Shown here one piece after another: positions 1 through 10,491 of a stretch of 54,017 nucleotides of DNA (the stretch's first letter is position 1; each line of letters begins with the position of its first letter). The notes under the pieces were generated by a model. It was not told the DNA's origin, ran no database searches, and saw only the letters and a list, made by a program, of their open reading frames with translations. The stretch is from Psychrobacter sp. (lineage in GTDB: Bacteria; Pseudomonadota; Gammaproteobacteria; Pseudomonadales; Moraxellaceae). Made by a program: the position numbers and the translations under genes. The DNA is taken from positions 1 to 54,017 of the forward strand of contig JAGLBE010000019.1 in the NCBI GenBank assembly GCA_018260445.1, in the 5' to 3' direction.

Positions 1-2077
<2,077 letters not shown>

Positions 2078-2187
2078 ACAACACCCAAGTGGTTTAGTAT
2101 GCTAGTCAATTGTTTCGATATTATCTTGCTAATAATAATACTTGATTTAACTCTCTTATTATACCCAACTCATATCTATACCTCCTT

Positions 2188-2303
2188 TGCTGACGACAAT
2201 AGCATGATGGCACCACCTGATCCCTTCTCGAACTCAGAAGTGAAACATCATAGCGCCGATGGTAGTGTGGCATTTGCCATGTGAGAGTAGGTCATCGTCA
2301 GCT
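2188..2303 (+). rRNA. rrf: 5S ribosomal RNA
   Basis: A 116-nt block about 110 nt after 23S carries the classic 5S core (CCACCTGATCCCTTCTCGAA, GAACTCAGAAGTGAAAC, CGCCGATGGTAGTGTGG, ATGTGAGAGTAGGTCATCGT). The ends TGCTGACGAC and GTCATCGTCAGC pair to form helix I. The order 23S-5S-terminator, with no tRNA after 5S, is ordinary for a gammaproteobacterial rrn operon. Ends are estimated from the terminal helix. Confidence 0.96.
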
Positions 2304-2328
2304 CCCTATATCGCTTTTCGAAGCACTA

Positions 2329-2363
2329 AAACCCCCTTTGCTTACCGCAAAGGGGGTTTTTTT
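2329..2363 (+). terminator. rrn operon intrinsic terminator
   Basis: A perfect 13-bp stem, AAACCCCCTTTGC pairing with GCAAAGGGGGTTT, has a 5-nt loop (TTACC) and runs into a T7 tract. It lies 26 nt after 5S and is a textbook rho-independent terminator for the rRNA operon. Confidence 0.95.
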
Positions 2364-3003
2364 ATGCGTGGGGGTTTAGTGGCTGGTTTTGGTTGATGGT
2401 ATGCCAGTTGCCAGCAAAATAATGTCTTTATCGTCTTATAGCCGACATCTTACTTTGATATATCTCTTAGTACACCTTTTTTACAATTCCCTGGCTATAT
2501 CTTATGCCTCACTCTTAACCTTGATCTCAATGTTGATAATAGTTTGCTAATTTAACTTATTTGTATACTTTATATGGTAAACTTATTTCAATTTTCTCGA
2601 ATCGAACCTTGTTCGGCCTAATTTATTGGGTGCACTCATCGATATAGTCGAATTTTGTCAGTAATTTTTAATAATAAGTCGTTTTTTAATGGTCAGCTAC
2701 TTTTGATGGTCAGTCACTTGCAATCGTCAACCGATTTTAATCGGTAAGCCGCTTTAACTATTGATTTGCCTGGTTATTATCCATAGTTACTGTTAAGGTA
2801 TTGTAAAGCCAAATTTATAAGCTTTTACTTTGCGCAAAGAATAGGCTGTAGTGACTTTAGAGGATAGGAATTTTTAGCATGGGTTTTAGACCATATTTTG
2901 CTAACTGGCCAATCAGTAAATATTATTGTGGTTAAATCTCGAATGCTAAGACTATGACTAAGTAAGCTAGTTACTTTAAGTTGATATTATTTCTGAGGAT
3001 AAA
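2364..3003. other. 640-bp AT-rich intergenic region, no gene seen
   Basis: No convincing open frame, tRNA or ncRNA was found between the rrn terminator and the first protein gene. The stretch is AT-rich and contains near-repeats of 'ATGGTCAG' around 2689-2712. A TATACT hexamer at 2564-2569 could be a -10 box but has no good -35 partner. The promoter of the downstream membrane-protein/tubulin-like operon must lie here or further in, but I cannot place it. Confidence 0.5.
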
Positions 3004-3531
3004 ATGAATAGTTTGATGATAAAAGTAATGGTGATTATATTAGGGTTTGTCGCTCTGATAACAGGCTTAATGGTTTTAGAGATGAATCAACTTGCGCCTA
3101 TTTTTAAACAAACGGGCCAATTAATTTTTTATGTAGCGACGGTTTTTTTTGCACTATCTGTGAGCGTACTTATTACTTCTATTTTATTTTATCGTAATCG
3201 CCGTAATCCAAAAATAACGGTAAAACGAGCTAAACTGCAGTACGCAGGCTATACCGCAGCTATCGCCGCCTTGCTATTTATACTGCCTAATTTACTGCTA
3301 AAGCAATCGGCGGCGTCTTGTATTAAGCCGAATATCTATGCGGTGGTATCAGACCCGCTTAATATAAAAGTTTGCATGAATATTAAGTCCATTTTGGTGG
3401 CAAAAATCCTACCCTTTATGACGCCTTTATTTATTCCAAATCTGATTGTCAGTACTCTTGTCATTATTATTATTGCCGTACTGATGTATTTATTGACGAC
3501 TGCTAAATTTATCTACCATAAAGGTAGCTAA
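3004..3531 (+). CDS. Hypothetical four-TM inner-membrane protein
   Basis: This 175-residue protein has four clear hydrophobic helices at about residues 6-24, 40-63, 81-100 and 140-168. A Cys-containing loop (C106, C118) between helices 3 and 4 is probably periplasmic. The ATG is preceded by TGAGGA at a proper distance. I recognise no family. It sits 105 bp upstream of, and on the same strand as, the giant tubulin/Hsp70-like gene, so it may be the first gene of that operon and could supply a membrane anchor. That link rests on position only. It could equally be an unrelated orphan membrane protein. Confidence 0.8.
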   Translation: MNSLMIKVMVIILGFVALITGLMVLEMNQLAPIFKQTGQLIFYVATVFFALSVSVLITSILFYRNRRNPKITVKRAKLQYAGYTAAIAALLFILPNLLLKQSAASCIKPNIYAVVSDPLNIKVCMNIKSILVAKILPFMTPLFIPNLIVSTLVIIIIAVLMYLLTTAKFIYHKGS

Positions 3532-3636
3532 ATAAGTTGCCGCTTTGATTGCGTTATCCTTTAGTCTTAGTGCTATTACAACCCTAGATTGAATATCTTA
3601 TTATGTATTTGGCTTGAAGTTTATTAGGAGTGTTTT

Positions 3637-6600
3637 GTGTCTAATGTATTAATTGGAGTGGGTGGTTCGGGCCAACATATTGTACATGCTTATTTACAGA
3701 TGCTGGCACTGGGTAATGCAGGAGAGAGGCAGACACCGCATGTTTATATTATTGATGCTGATGCCCAGTCGCAACAGATTCAAAATAGAAGAAGTCAGCT
3801 CATTCCTGATATTAAGAATTTGCATGCCTATCTTGGCCGCCGTGGTATGGGTGACAAAATCACCAAAACCTATTTTGATATCATACGTCCTTATAGTTAC
3901 CATAGCGCTACTAATAATGGGTTAACGGTCGAAAATGTACTGTTATCAGACCAGAAGAATAGTGTTAAAGAGATTAAAGCCTTTTTTTACGATCAGGATC
4001 TTGAGATTAAGGTTTCTGAGGGCATGCATGCCAATCCCAAAATAGGTTCTACGATATTTGGTGAAAAATTAGGGCGCATTTTAGACAATGCGGGTAAAGT
4101 AAATACGGCTGATAAGACCCTGTTACAAAAAGAATTTTCTTCTTTGTTTGATGATGATGTGACGGGTATTAATACCGATAAATGCAACATCGTTATTGTC
4201 GGCTCGGTGTTTGGAGGAACGGGCAGTGGCATTATTCCCACCTTGGCGCGCACATTTGATGAAATCCTCAAAAACTCTAACGCCGGTCATGCGGTAAGAC
4301 TCTCTACAGTCGCTACTTTGCCCTGGTTTCAGTTGGAATCTGGCGAAGATGGACAAACGGGTAGTGCTTTTGACGTGAGCCGTCTAAAAAGAAACACGGC
4401 GTTTGCGCTTAGAAATTTTCAGTACGAACTGCAGTCAAATAATAATGCGGTTAGCTCTATTTTTATTCAATCGGGCAACCAATGGGCAGATATTAAGCGT
4501 CCTAGCGCTGGCGATTTTGATCAACCTGAGCATACCCATGTGGTAAATTTGCTGGCGGCCAATGCGGTGCAGCATGCCTTATCGGGCGATTTTGCGCCCA
4601 ATCAGCTGTATATGCCCATGAGTCAGTTGCGTCCTGAGGTGACTCAAGGTCATTTTCATCCTTATAGTTCTCAACATTTACGCTTTAAATGCTTTTCGCA
4701 AAGCGGCAAGTCCACCAGTCTATGGATGTTGATGGTTAAAAATATCTTAACGGTTTCGGTGCTGCAGGCTTTTATCGAGGTTTTGAGCAGTTACCATGAG
4801 GGCAAGTTTGATCACCCTATTTTGGGTGATTCGGCGACGCAATATGGCGCCGTCAAAACCTTATTAGAAGAGATTAGGAAAAACTTTGGCTTGGCGCTTG
4901 AAAGTAAGAGCAAATGGCTAGGTATGAAGTCGGTCACCTTTGTGCCACCGGCTATAGTCGCCAATCTAAAAGATGCCTTAATGGCGCAAAAGAGCCAGTA
5001 CGAAAACCAGTTACGTTGGCTTTATCAACATGATTATGGCGAGCAAAGTGCCTCTGGTATCGTCCCTGATTTTAGAGCCTATCATGGGATCACCGGCTCT
5101 GCCAATGCTAACAGCCTATGGTCGCAGTTGGTAGGCGCCAACGAGCAGACAGGATTTGAAGCCGATGAGCTTTGGCAGTCGTGCGCGCTTAAAGCACTAG
5201 AAAGTACGATTCACGGCAATGCCAATACGATTGATACCACATTACAAGCCAAAATAAATACAGTGGTCAACTTGGCGGCAACCGAGACTGAAAAGTACGC
5301 TCTGTTAGCCAGTGATATCGCCCGATATGTTTTTGAGAAACTTGATAAGTATGTCAAGGCGGAGGAGATGTTTGGCGATAGGTTTAAAGACGCGCAAACG
5401 CAGCTTGATTCTGCACAGTCTATTAGCCGGGTGCAGTTACAAATGCAGCAGCAGCAAGGCAATATAGCCCATTATGGCACTATGGATTGGGATTTACAGT
5501 TGGCCGGTGATGTGGCTCGTTTAAACATTATGGATATTGAACATCCTAAAACCTTGTATTGGCTAGATGCCCTACACCCTACCGCAATCACGTCCAACGT
5601 GATTCATAGGGTACAATTGGACGAGCGCATCTCCCAAGGTGTGCCCAATATCTTGGCGCCTTTCTTATTACAAAAGTGGCGCCTGGGTATTCAAAATGAC
5701 GTTACCGTGGCGCAAGTCTTACAAAATCGTGACACCACCTATTATGAAATTGCCGCAAAAAAGTTTCATAGTACGCAGTCGGGTTTGTATCTTTATGCGC
5801 AAAGGGTTGTTGAAGCCGCTTTTTGGCTGTTAATCAGTGGCGATACTGGGGTTGCGTATAAGGTCATTACGCTCGATGATGGCAGTGCTTATCACCGCTG
5901 GTTAAAGCGCGAACTGATGACCCAAGGTTGGGCGGACAGTAAAATAGGCATGATTACCGCCAAAGACGAGCAAAGTACGCCGCTATTTTTATGGAATGGC
6001 TATTATTGGTGCTTGGCCGCCAATACCAAAGCAGAGGATTGTTTTACCAATCTGTTGCAAACCATGCAATTGCCAAGTTTGCGCTATCGTTATATCGATT
6101 TATTTACCAGAGATACGCAAGGCAATAACGATAAAGTGACTTCAGTGGATAAGTTTTTTACCACACAGCTGACCCGGTTAAAGGACCGTCTGGCCAACCG
6201 ACCCAGTGCTGCTATTAATGCCAATGATACTTTGTTACTGACGGCGTTAAAAGGCATATTGACCGATTTACCCCAGCCAGCCGCATTGGTGCAGCCGGGC
6301 GTTGACCCAAGTCAAGCGGTTGAAACGATTCATCCGCCTTTAGAGTTAGGCGCACGCCATACCGAGATACTCAGCGAGATAGGCACTTCCAAATCTATTG
6401 TGCAGACCAGCCGCTATTTGCTCGATAATACGCGCGTTATCATGTTAGATAAGTTGCCTAATGACGGCGGCAATGTCTTAACTATTGAGCAGTTTCTACC
6501 CGTAATCAAAGATTACTGGGTACAACCACAGATTTTAGATAGGCTAGCTGCCAAAGATAGCAACATTGCGCATACGAGAATAAAGTTTGATAATAACAGC

Positions 6601-8856
6601 AATAATGAATGTGTCCTGCAGTATACCACTTTATATGTGCCCAACTTAGGCTGGATGGACTTTAAACACAGCGCCAAAGGTGGGCAATCAGTCATCGCTA
6701 TTACGTCTTATGATTTGGCATTTGGTGTAGGAATATGGCCCAATTTTAAAGCCGATAACTGGACTTATTATTTTGTCTCTGCCGATGTCGAAAAGCGCAG
6801 TGTGTATCAGGATTTGGCCAATAAATTACGCACCACGCTTGGCGCTGATGAGCTTTTCTTAACCATTTACGATGTCACGTTAAGCAAAAGTCAAACCTTT
6901 GGCTTTGATGCGATACCCGCCAAAATTGATTTTGTTCCCGCAGTGGTTGAGCTTTCTTGTGATGGGGTGATTATCGGCACCCATCCCATTACGCTTGATG
7001 ACAATTTGGGCAGTAAGCTCAGTCATATTAAATCGATTGGCTTAGATTTTGGTACTTCAAATACTTGTATGGCAGTCACTTATCAAGACCAAAGTGGCAT
7101 GACGCGCGATAATATCAATTTGGCCAATACCGAAGAGGAGCCACGCCTAGAGTGGCTGATTTATTCGGAGGTGGATGATGATAAAGGGCGTGAAGATTGG
7201 TTGAAAAATCGTAGCGCCTATTACTTACAACGTCAAGCCAATGTGAGCCTAGATCGCAGCTTTGCCATTCCCAGCGAGCTACTTTTAGGCTTGAGTAACC
7301 GCACCAATCCCGATGGTAGTCATCAAGCGCATAGTCAATTAAAAAGCCTGACCCAAAAAGCCGCTACCAGCAATAATTTAATCCATAATATCACGGTAGA
7401 AAAACCCATTTTCACCCCTTTGTGTAGTGATTATTATGGATTTTCTAACTCGCATGACGAGCATATAGAGTTTTTTAGAAGTTTATTAAACCTGACAGAT
7501 ATCCAGCGTATCTATGACAATATTAAATGGCCGCAAAATACCGAAGGCGCCAAGTATGAAGTGTCCAGAAAGTTGCGTGCGGTTTATATCGAACAAATTT
7601 TAATTGGGGCTTTAGTGCGGCTGCGGGCTCAAGGCTTACAGACGATTGATTATTTGTATGTGACCCGTCCCGATGCGTTTATGTTTGAAAATACAACTTT
7701 TGCAGGCAACTACTCGCAGGCAGTGGGCCAAATTCTACAAGATTTAATGCAGCAAACCGGGATTACGCTCACAAGCCCCAATGTGGTTGAGGTGTCAGAA
7801 ACTGATGCGGCGTTAGAGATGTCCAGAATTGGCACCAATGAGTCCTATGTGGTTGTGGATATGGGCGGTGGCACCACGGATATTGATATTGGCCTACGCT
7901 TTTTACATAAAGACTCTGAAGTTGAGGTAAAGTATTCAAGCAGTATCAAATGGGCGGGCAATAACTTATTATCCGCACTTCTGCAAGCACCGCAAAGCCC
8001 AGTTAGGCAAACTTTAGCCAATGCGCTGGGTAACAATGCAGCCGATGAAGATTCAAAACATTATGAGGTATTACTCTCGTCATTGTTAAAATTGCGTATC
8101 CGCAGTGGCGAGCGGGTGATTGATAACTTAGATGGCGATCCGGCCCCGGTGACTAAAGTGGCAAAAATGTTCTTTGAAAGTATTTATGAGTATATTTTTG
8201 TCAAAATAAAGTTGTTGCTACAACAAGCAGGCTGCACCAGTGTTGCCTTACTAAAAAACAAAAAAATTAATATCGTGCTACAAGGCAATGGCTTTAAGTT
8301 AAGCGATTATTTTTCGCACGATAATCAGCCCCACAAACAGGCAAAATTAAATAAAGGCCATTATGCGCCAGAGGTGTGGGACGTTGTTTTTGCAGAAGAC
8401 TTAAGCCGTAATGAGGTAGGCTTAAAGGTCACTTACGGTGAAAACAGTAAGGAGCATATGATTCGCAGCGGCGCCGGCACCATTGCAGAAAAAATGTATA
8501 CCAACCAAATATCCAATCAATTGGCCTCACCCAAGGTCTTGTATCCGGCAAAAATGTTTGACAAAAATGACAGCCTCCAGCCCATTTTGGTTGATTATCA
8601 AAGAGAAGATGCCACGCCTAAGTTAATAGATGAACTTACCGACAAAGAGGCTTTACTGCCGGTTTTAGAGTATCTGTTTCCATATACCAAGCGCTATTGG
8701 AGGGATACGGATGCTTTAACCTATTCGTTTATTAGTCATAATTATGGCGAAAAGAGCTTTTATGATGTGAATGCGATGTATCTAACCGGTACCGGTAGTG
8801 GAGCAGATCATTGGAACTTCTATATGGCTATGACGGATATGCTAAACAATCACTAG
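3637..8856 (+). CDS. Giant tubulin/FtsZ-like plus Hsp70/actin-like fusion protein
   Basis: This 1739-residue soluble protein starts at GTG, six bases after TTAGGAG. The N terminus reads MSNVLIGVGGSGQH, a Rossmann-type glycine loop as in FtsZ/tubulin. Residues 192-198 (FGGTGSG) match the tubulin signature loop GGGTGSG, so residues 1 to ~450 look like a Tubulin_2-type GTPase domain. From ~1130 there is an actin/Hsp70 fold: phosphate-1 loop GLDFGTSNT (D1137), phosphate-2 loop VVVDMGGGTTDIDI (D1408-D1415) and an adenosine-type motif IVLQGNGFKLSD (1546-1557). The ~650 residues between these domains match nothing I know. It is followed by a membrane coiled-coil protein and a vWA lipoprotein. Fusing the two prokaryotic cytoskeletal/chaperone NTPase folds in one chain suggests an NTP-driven assembly or remodelling machine. 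Activity and polymerisation are inferences; the motifs are seen directly. Confidence 0.93.
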   Translation: MSNVLIGVGGSGQHIVHAYLQMLALGNAGERQTPHVYIIDADAQSQQIQNRRSQLIPDIKNLHAYLGRRGMGDKITKTYFDIIRPYSYHSATNNGLTVENVLLSDQKNSVKEIKAFFYDQDLEIKVSEGMHANPKIGSTIFGEKLGRILDNAGKVNTADKTLLQKEFSSLFDDDVTGINTDKCNIVIVGSVFGGTGSGIIPTLARTFDEILKNSNAGHAVRLSTVATLPWFQLESGEDGQTGSAFDVSRLKRNTAFALRNFQYELQSNNNAVSSIFIQSGNQWADIKRPSAGDFDQPEHTHVVNLLAANAVQHALSGDFAPNQLYMPMSQLRPEVTQGHFHPYSSQHLRFKCFSQSGKSTSLWMLMVKNILTVSVLQAFIEVLSSYHEGKFDHPILGDSATQYGAVKTLLEEIRKNFGLALESKSKWLGMKSVTFVPPAIVANLKDALMAQKSQYENQLRWLYQHDYGEQSASGIVPDFRAYHGITGSANANSLWSQLVGANEQTGFEADELWQSCALKALESTIHGNANTIDTTLQAKINTVVNLAATETEKYALLASDIARYVFEKLDKYVKAEEMFGDRFKDAQTQLDSAQSISRVQLQMQQQQGNIAHYGTMDWDLQLAGDVARLNIMDIEHPKTLYWLDALHPTAITSNVIHRVQLDERISQGVPNILAPFLLQKWRLGIQNDVTVAQVLQNRDTTYYEIAAKKFHSTQSGLYLYAQRVVEAAFWLLISGDTGVAYKVITLDDGSAYHRWLKRELMTQGWADSKIGMITAKDEQSTPLFLWNGYYWCLAANTKAEDCFTNLLQTMQLPSLRYRYIDLFTRDTQGNNDKVTSVDKFFTTQLTRLKDRLANRPSAAINANDTLLLTALKGILTDLPQPAALVQPGVDPSQAVETIHPPLELGARHTEILSEIGTSKSIVQTSRYLLDNTRVIMLDKLPNDGGNVLTIEQFLPVIKDYWVQPQILDRLAAKDSNIAHTRIKFDNNSNNECVLQYTTLYVPNLGWMDFKHSAKGGQSVIAITSYDLAFGVGIWPNFKADNWTYYFVSADVEKRSVYQDLANKLRTTLGADELFLTIYDVTLSKSQTFGFDAIPAKIDFVPAVVELSCDGVIIGTHPITLDDNLGSKLSHIKSIGLDFGTSNTCMAVTYQDQSGMTRDNINLANTEEEPRLEWLIYSEVDDDKGREDWLKNRSAYYLQRQANVSLDRSFAIPSELLLGLSNRTNPDGSHQAHSQLKSLTQKAATSNNLIHNITVEKPIFTPLCSDYYGFSNSHDEHIEFFRSLLNLTDIQRIYDNIKWPQNTEGAKYEVSRKLRAVYIEQILIGALVRLRAQGLQTIDYLYVTRPDAFMFENTTFAGNYSQAVGQILQDLMQQTGITLTSPNVVEVSETDAALEMSRIGTNESYVVVDMGGGTTDIDIGLRFLHKDSEVEVKYSSSIKWAGNNLLSALLQAPQSPVRQTLANALGNNAADEDSKHYEVLLSSLLKLRIRSGERVIDNLDGDPAPVTKVAKMFFESIYEYIFVKIKLLLQQAGCTSVALLKNKKINIVLQGNGFKLSDYFSHDNQPHKQAKLNKGHYAPEVWDVVFAEDLSRNEVGLKVTYGENSKEHMIRSGAGTIAEKMYTNQISNQLASPKVLYPAKMFDKNDSLQPILVDYQREDATPKLIDELTDKEALLPVLEYLFPYTKRYWRDTDALTYSFISHNYGEKSFYDVNAMYLTGTGSGADHWNFYMAMTDMLNNH

Positions 8857-8887
8857 TTAGGCAATATTGGTCATCAAACTATAACCA

Positions 8888-8943
8888 GTCAATAATGGAT
8901 AGTCAACAATAGACGGTCAACAATAGACAGTCAACAATAGACA
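8888..8943 (+). repeat. 14-nt tandem repeat, four units
   Basis: Three near-identical 14-mers (GTCAACAATAGACG, then GTCAACAATAGACA twice) at 8902-8943 are preceded by a degenerate unit, GTCAATAATGGATA, at 8888-8901. They fill the gap between the tubulin/Hsp70-like gene and the next coding sequence. There is no stem-loop and no sign of a CRISPR. It could be slippage-prone spacer DNA or a set of protein-binding sites. Confidence 0.85.
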
Positions 8944-8959
8944 GTAAGCTAACCGGATA

Positions 8960-10456
8960 GTGAGCCTAACAAATATGAAAATATATAGCCTAAAAGATGT
9001 CGAGGGTCGGCTCGCTGCTTATGGGTTTGTGAATACACCAGTATCGCTGCGGTCTGTAACGTATGGTTTTTTAACAGGCCTTGTCTTGCTTTCTACGGTT
9101 GCTAGCGGCGTTAATAACGACTCGTCTAACTCGGCATCAGCAGACGCTAACCAGAAACAAATCGTTCAACAACCCTCTACAAAGACACAAAATCCAAGCG
9201 ATGTAGACGGTGACGGTGCTAACTCCGTTTTAGAAAAGAGCAAAGCCAATGCGTCCAAGGAAGATTGGGCGACCAAGTTGGTGGATTATTGCACGTCTTT
9301 ATCTGCAAGCGAGGATATTAATAAAGCGTCAGATACGGCCAAAACCAAATTAAACTGTTTAAGCGGCGCCTATAGCCTTACCTCAAACTTAGCTAAGCCT
9401 GCCAGTAATGAAGCTAACCGGCAATGGCTTGATGGCATTTGTGCCGATAAAGGCCTTAAAGCGGAGGAGGTTACAGCCGATATCGACTTTACCCCGTGCC
9501 AGACAGACTTGGTGCAAGCGCTGCAAAAAGCAGGCGCAAACTATGCGCCATCACCGGCAACGGAATTGACTGAATTATGTCAAACCGATGCCTCCTCTTT
9601 TTCTATTGGTGATTTAACTGAACTTGGTAAAGCGAAGTGCAACAGCACCATGACAACAGTCATGGCTTTGCTTAAGCCGTCTAGTGTGGCAACTGTTGGG
9701 TTGAACAACTCGATACCGGATAATCAAGCCGCAGCGCCCAGTGCAACTAAGGCGAGCGACAAAGATGCAGGTGGCTTATCAAGCATCAAATGGTGGCAAT
9801 ATTTACTGGCGTCGTTAATCGTTGCTGCCATTTCGCTGTTGGTGTATTTGTTAATAAGGCACCTTAATAGCCTCAATGACAGCAATCGGCAGTTGCAAGC
9901 AGAGAACCAAGCCTTAAAAAACCGTACGGCAACGCAGCAACGTGAGCTGGCAAATGCTAAGCAGTTAACCAGCCAGCTTGAGCAACAACTGCGAGAAAAG
10001 CAGGCGATGCTTGATGAATCGTATCAGGACAATACAAATAGTATGCTAGACCTAGAGCCAGTGACTTTTGAAGACGCAGAGCCAGTTGATGCGGCGCCGC
10101 TACCTGAGTTAGAGGCGCCAGACTTTGAGCAGTTGTCCGCCACCTTGACCAAATGGATCACCAGCAATCGCGGCAATACTCAGTTTGAGAGTTTGCTGCC
10201 TGCTAAGCTTGCCGATAAGCTCAAACAGCGAGACTATCAAACCCTATTATGGACAGACAGTGATGGGGTGAATTCTATCAAACCCACCGATTCAACTCGG
10301 CACACCGCAGTCATTAGTTTTACAACGCCGGATAACCAAGGCTATGCCTTTTGCTATAAAAAGCCAAATGCTATGGCCTCGCAGTGGCAGACAGGCGCTT
10401 GGTATCAGGTTGCACTCGAGGGCAATCAGCTTAAATGTTTGGGAGCCTTGGGTTGA
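8960..10456 (+). CDS. Membrane-spanning coiled-coil protein with periplasmic Cys-pair repeats
   Basis: This is 498 residues from a GTG; an in-frame ATG at 8975 is an alternative, and neither has a strong ribosome site. TM1 is ~34-50 and TM2 ~278-300. The segment between carries an EF-hand/dockerin-like acidic loop (DVDGDG, 81-86) and six cysteines in three pairs (C111/C133, C161/C180, C207/C227), each in a ~48-residue helical unit, as expected for disulfides in the periplasm. After TM2 come a coiled coil (~301-352), an acidic linker and a C-terminal domain (~390-498). That domain recurs at the end of the protein encoded at 12122-13390: shared features are LW-[ST] with GV, RHT-[AS]-V and [FY]C-x-KKP. 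The topology would link a periplasmic sensor to a cytoplasmic coiled coil facing the tubulin/Hsp70-like protein. No family is recognised; the function is unknown. Confidence 0.88.
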   Translation: MSLTNMKIYSLKDVEGRLAAYGFVNTPVSLRSVTYGFLTGLVLLSTVASGVNNDSSNSASADANQKQIVQQPSTKTQNPSDVDGDGANSVLEKSKANASKEDWATKLVDYCTSLSASEDINKASDTAKTKLNCLSGAYSLTSNLAKPASNEANRQWLDGICADKGLKAEEVTADIDFTPCQTDLVQALQKAGANYAPSPATELTELCQTDASSFSIGDLTELGKAKCNSTMTTVMALLKPSSVATVGLNNSIPDNQAAAPSATKASDKDAGGLSSIKWWQYLLASLIVAAISLLVYLLIRHLNSLNDSNRQLQAENQALKNRTATQQRELANAKQLTSQLEQQLREKQAMLDESYQDNTNSMLDLEPVTFEDAEPVDAAPLPELEAPDFEQLSATLTKWITSNRGNTQFESLLPAKLADKLKQRDYQTLLWTDSDGVNSIKPTDSTRHTAVISFTTPDNQGYAFCYKKPNAMASQWQTGAWYQVALEGNQLKCLGALG

Positions 10457-10491
10457 AAAGGGATTTGTTTAAAAATTTTGGAGTGACAGCG

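Noticed and set aside
8888-8943. Possible CRISPR array
   Set aside because: Units are 14 nt with no spacers; it is a simple tandem repeat.
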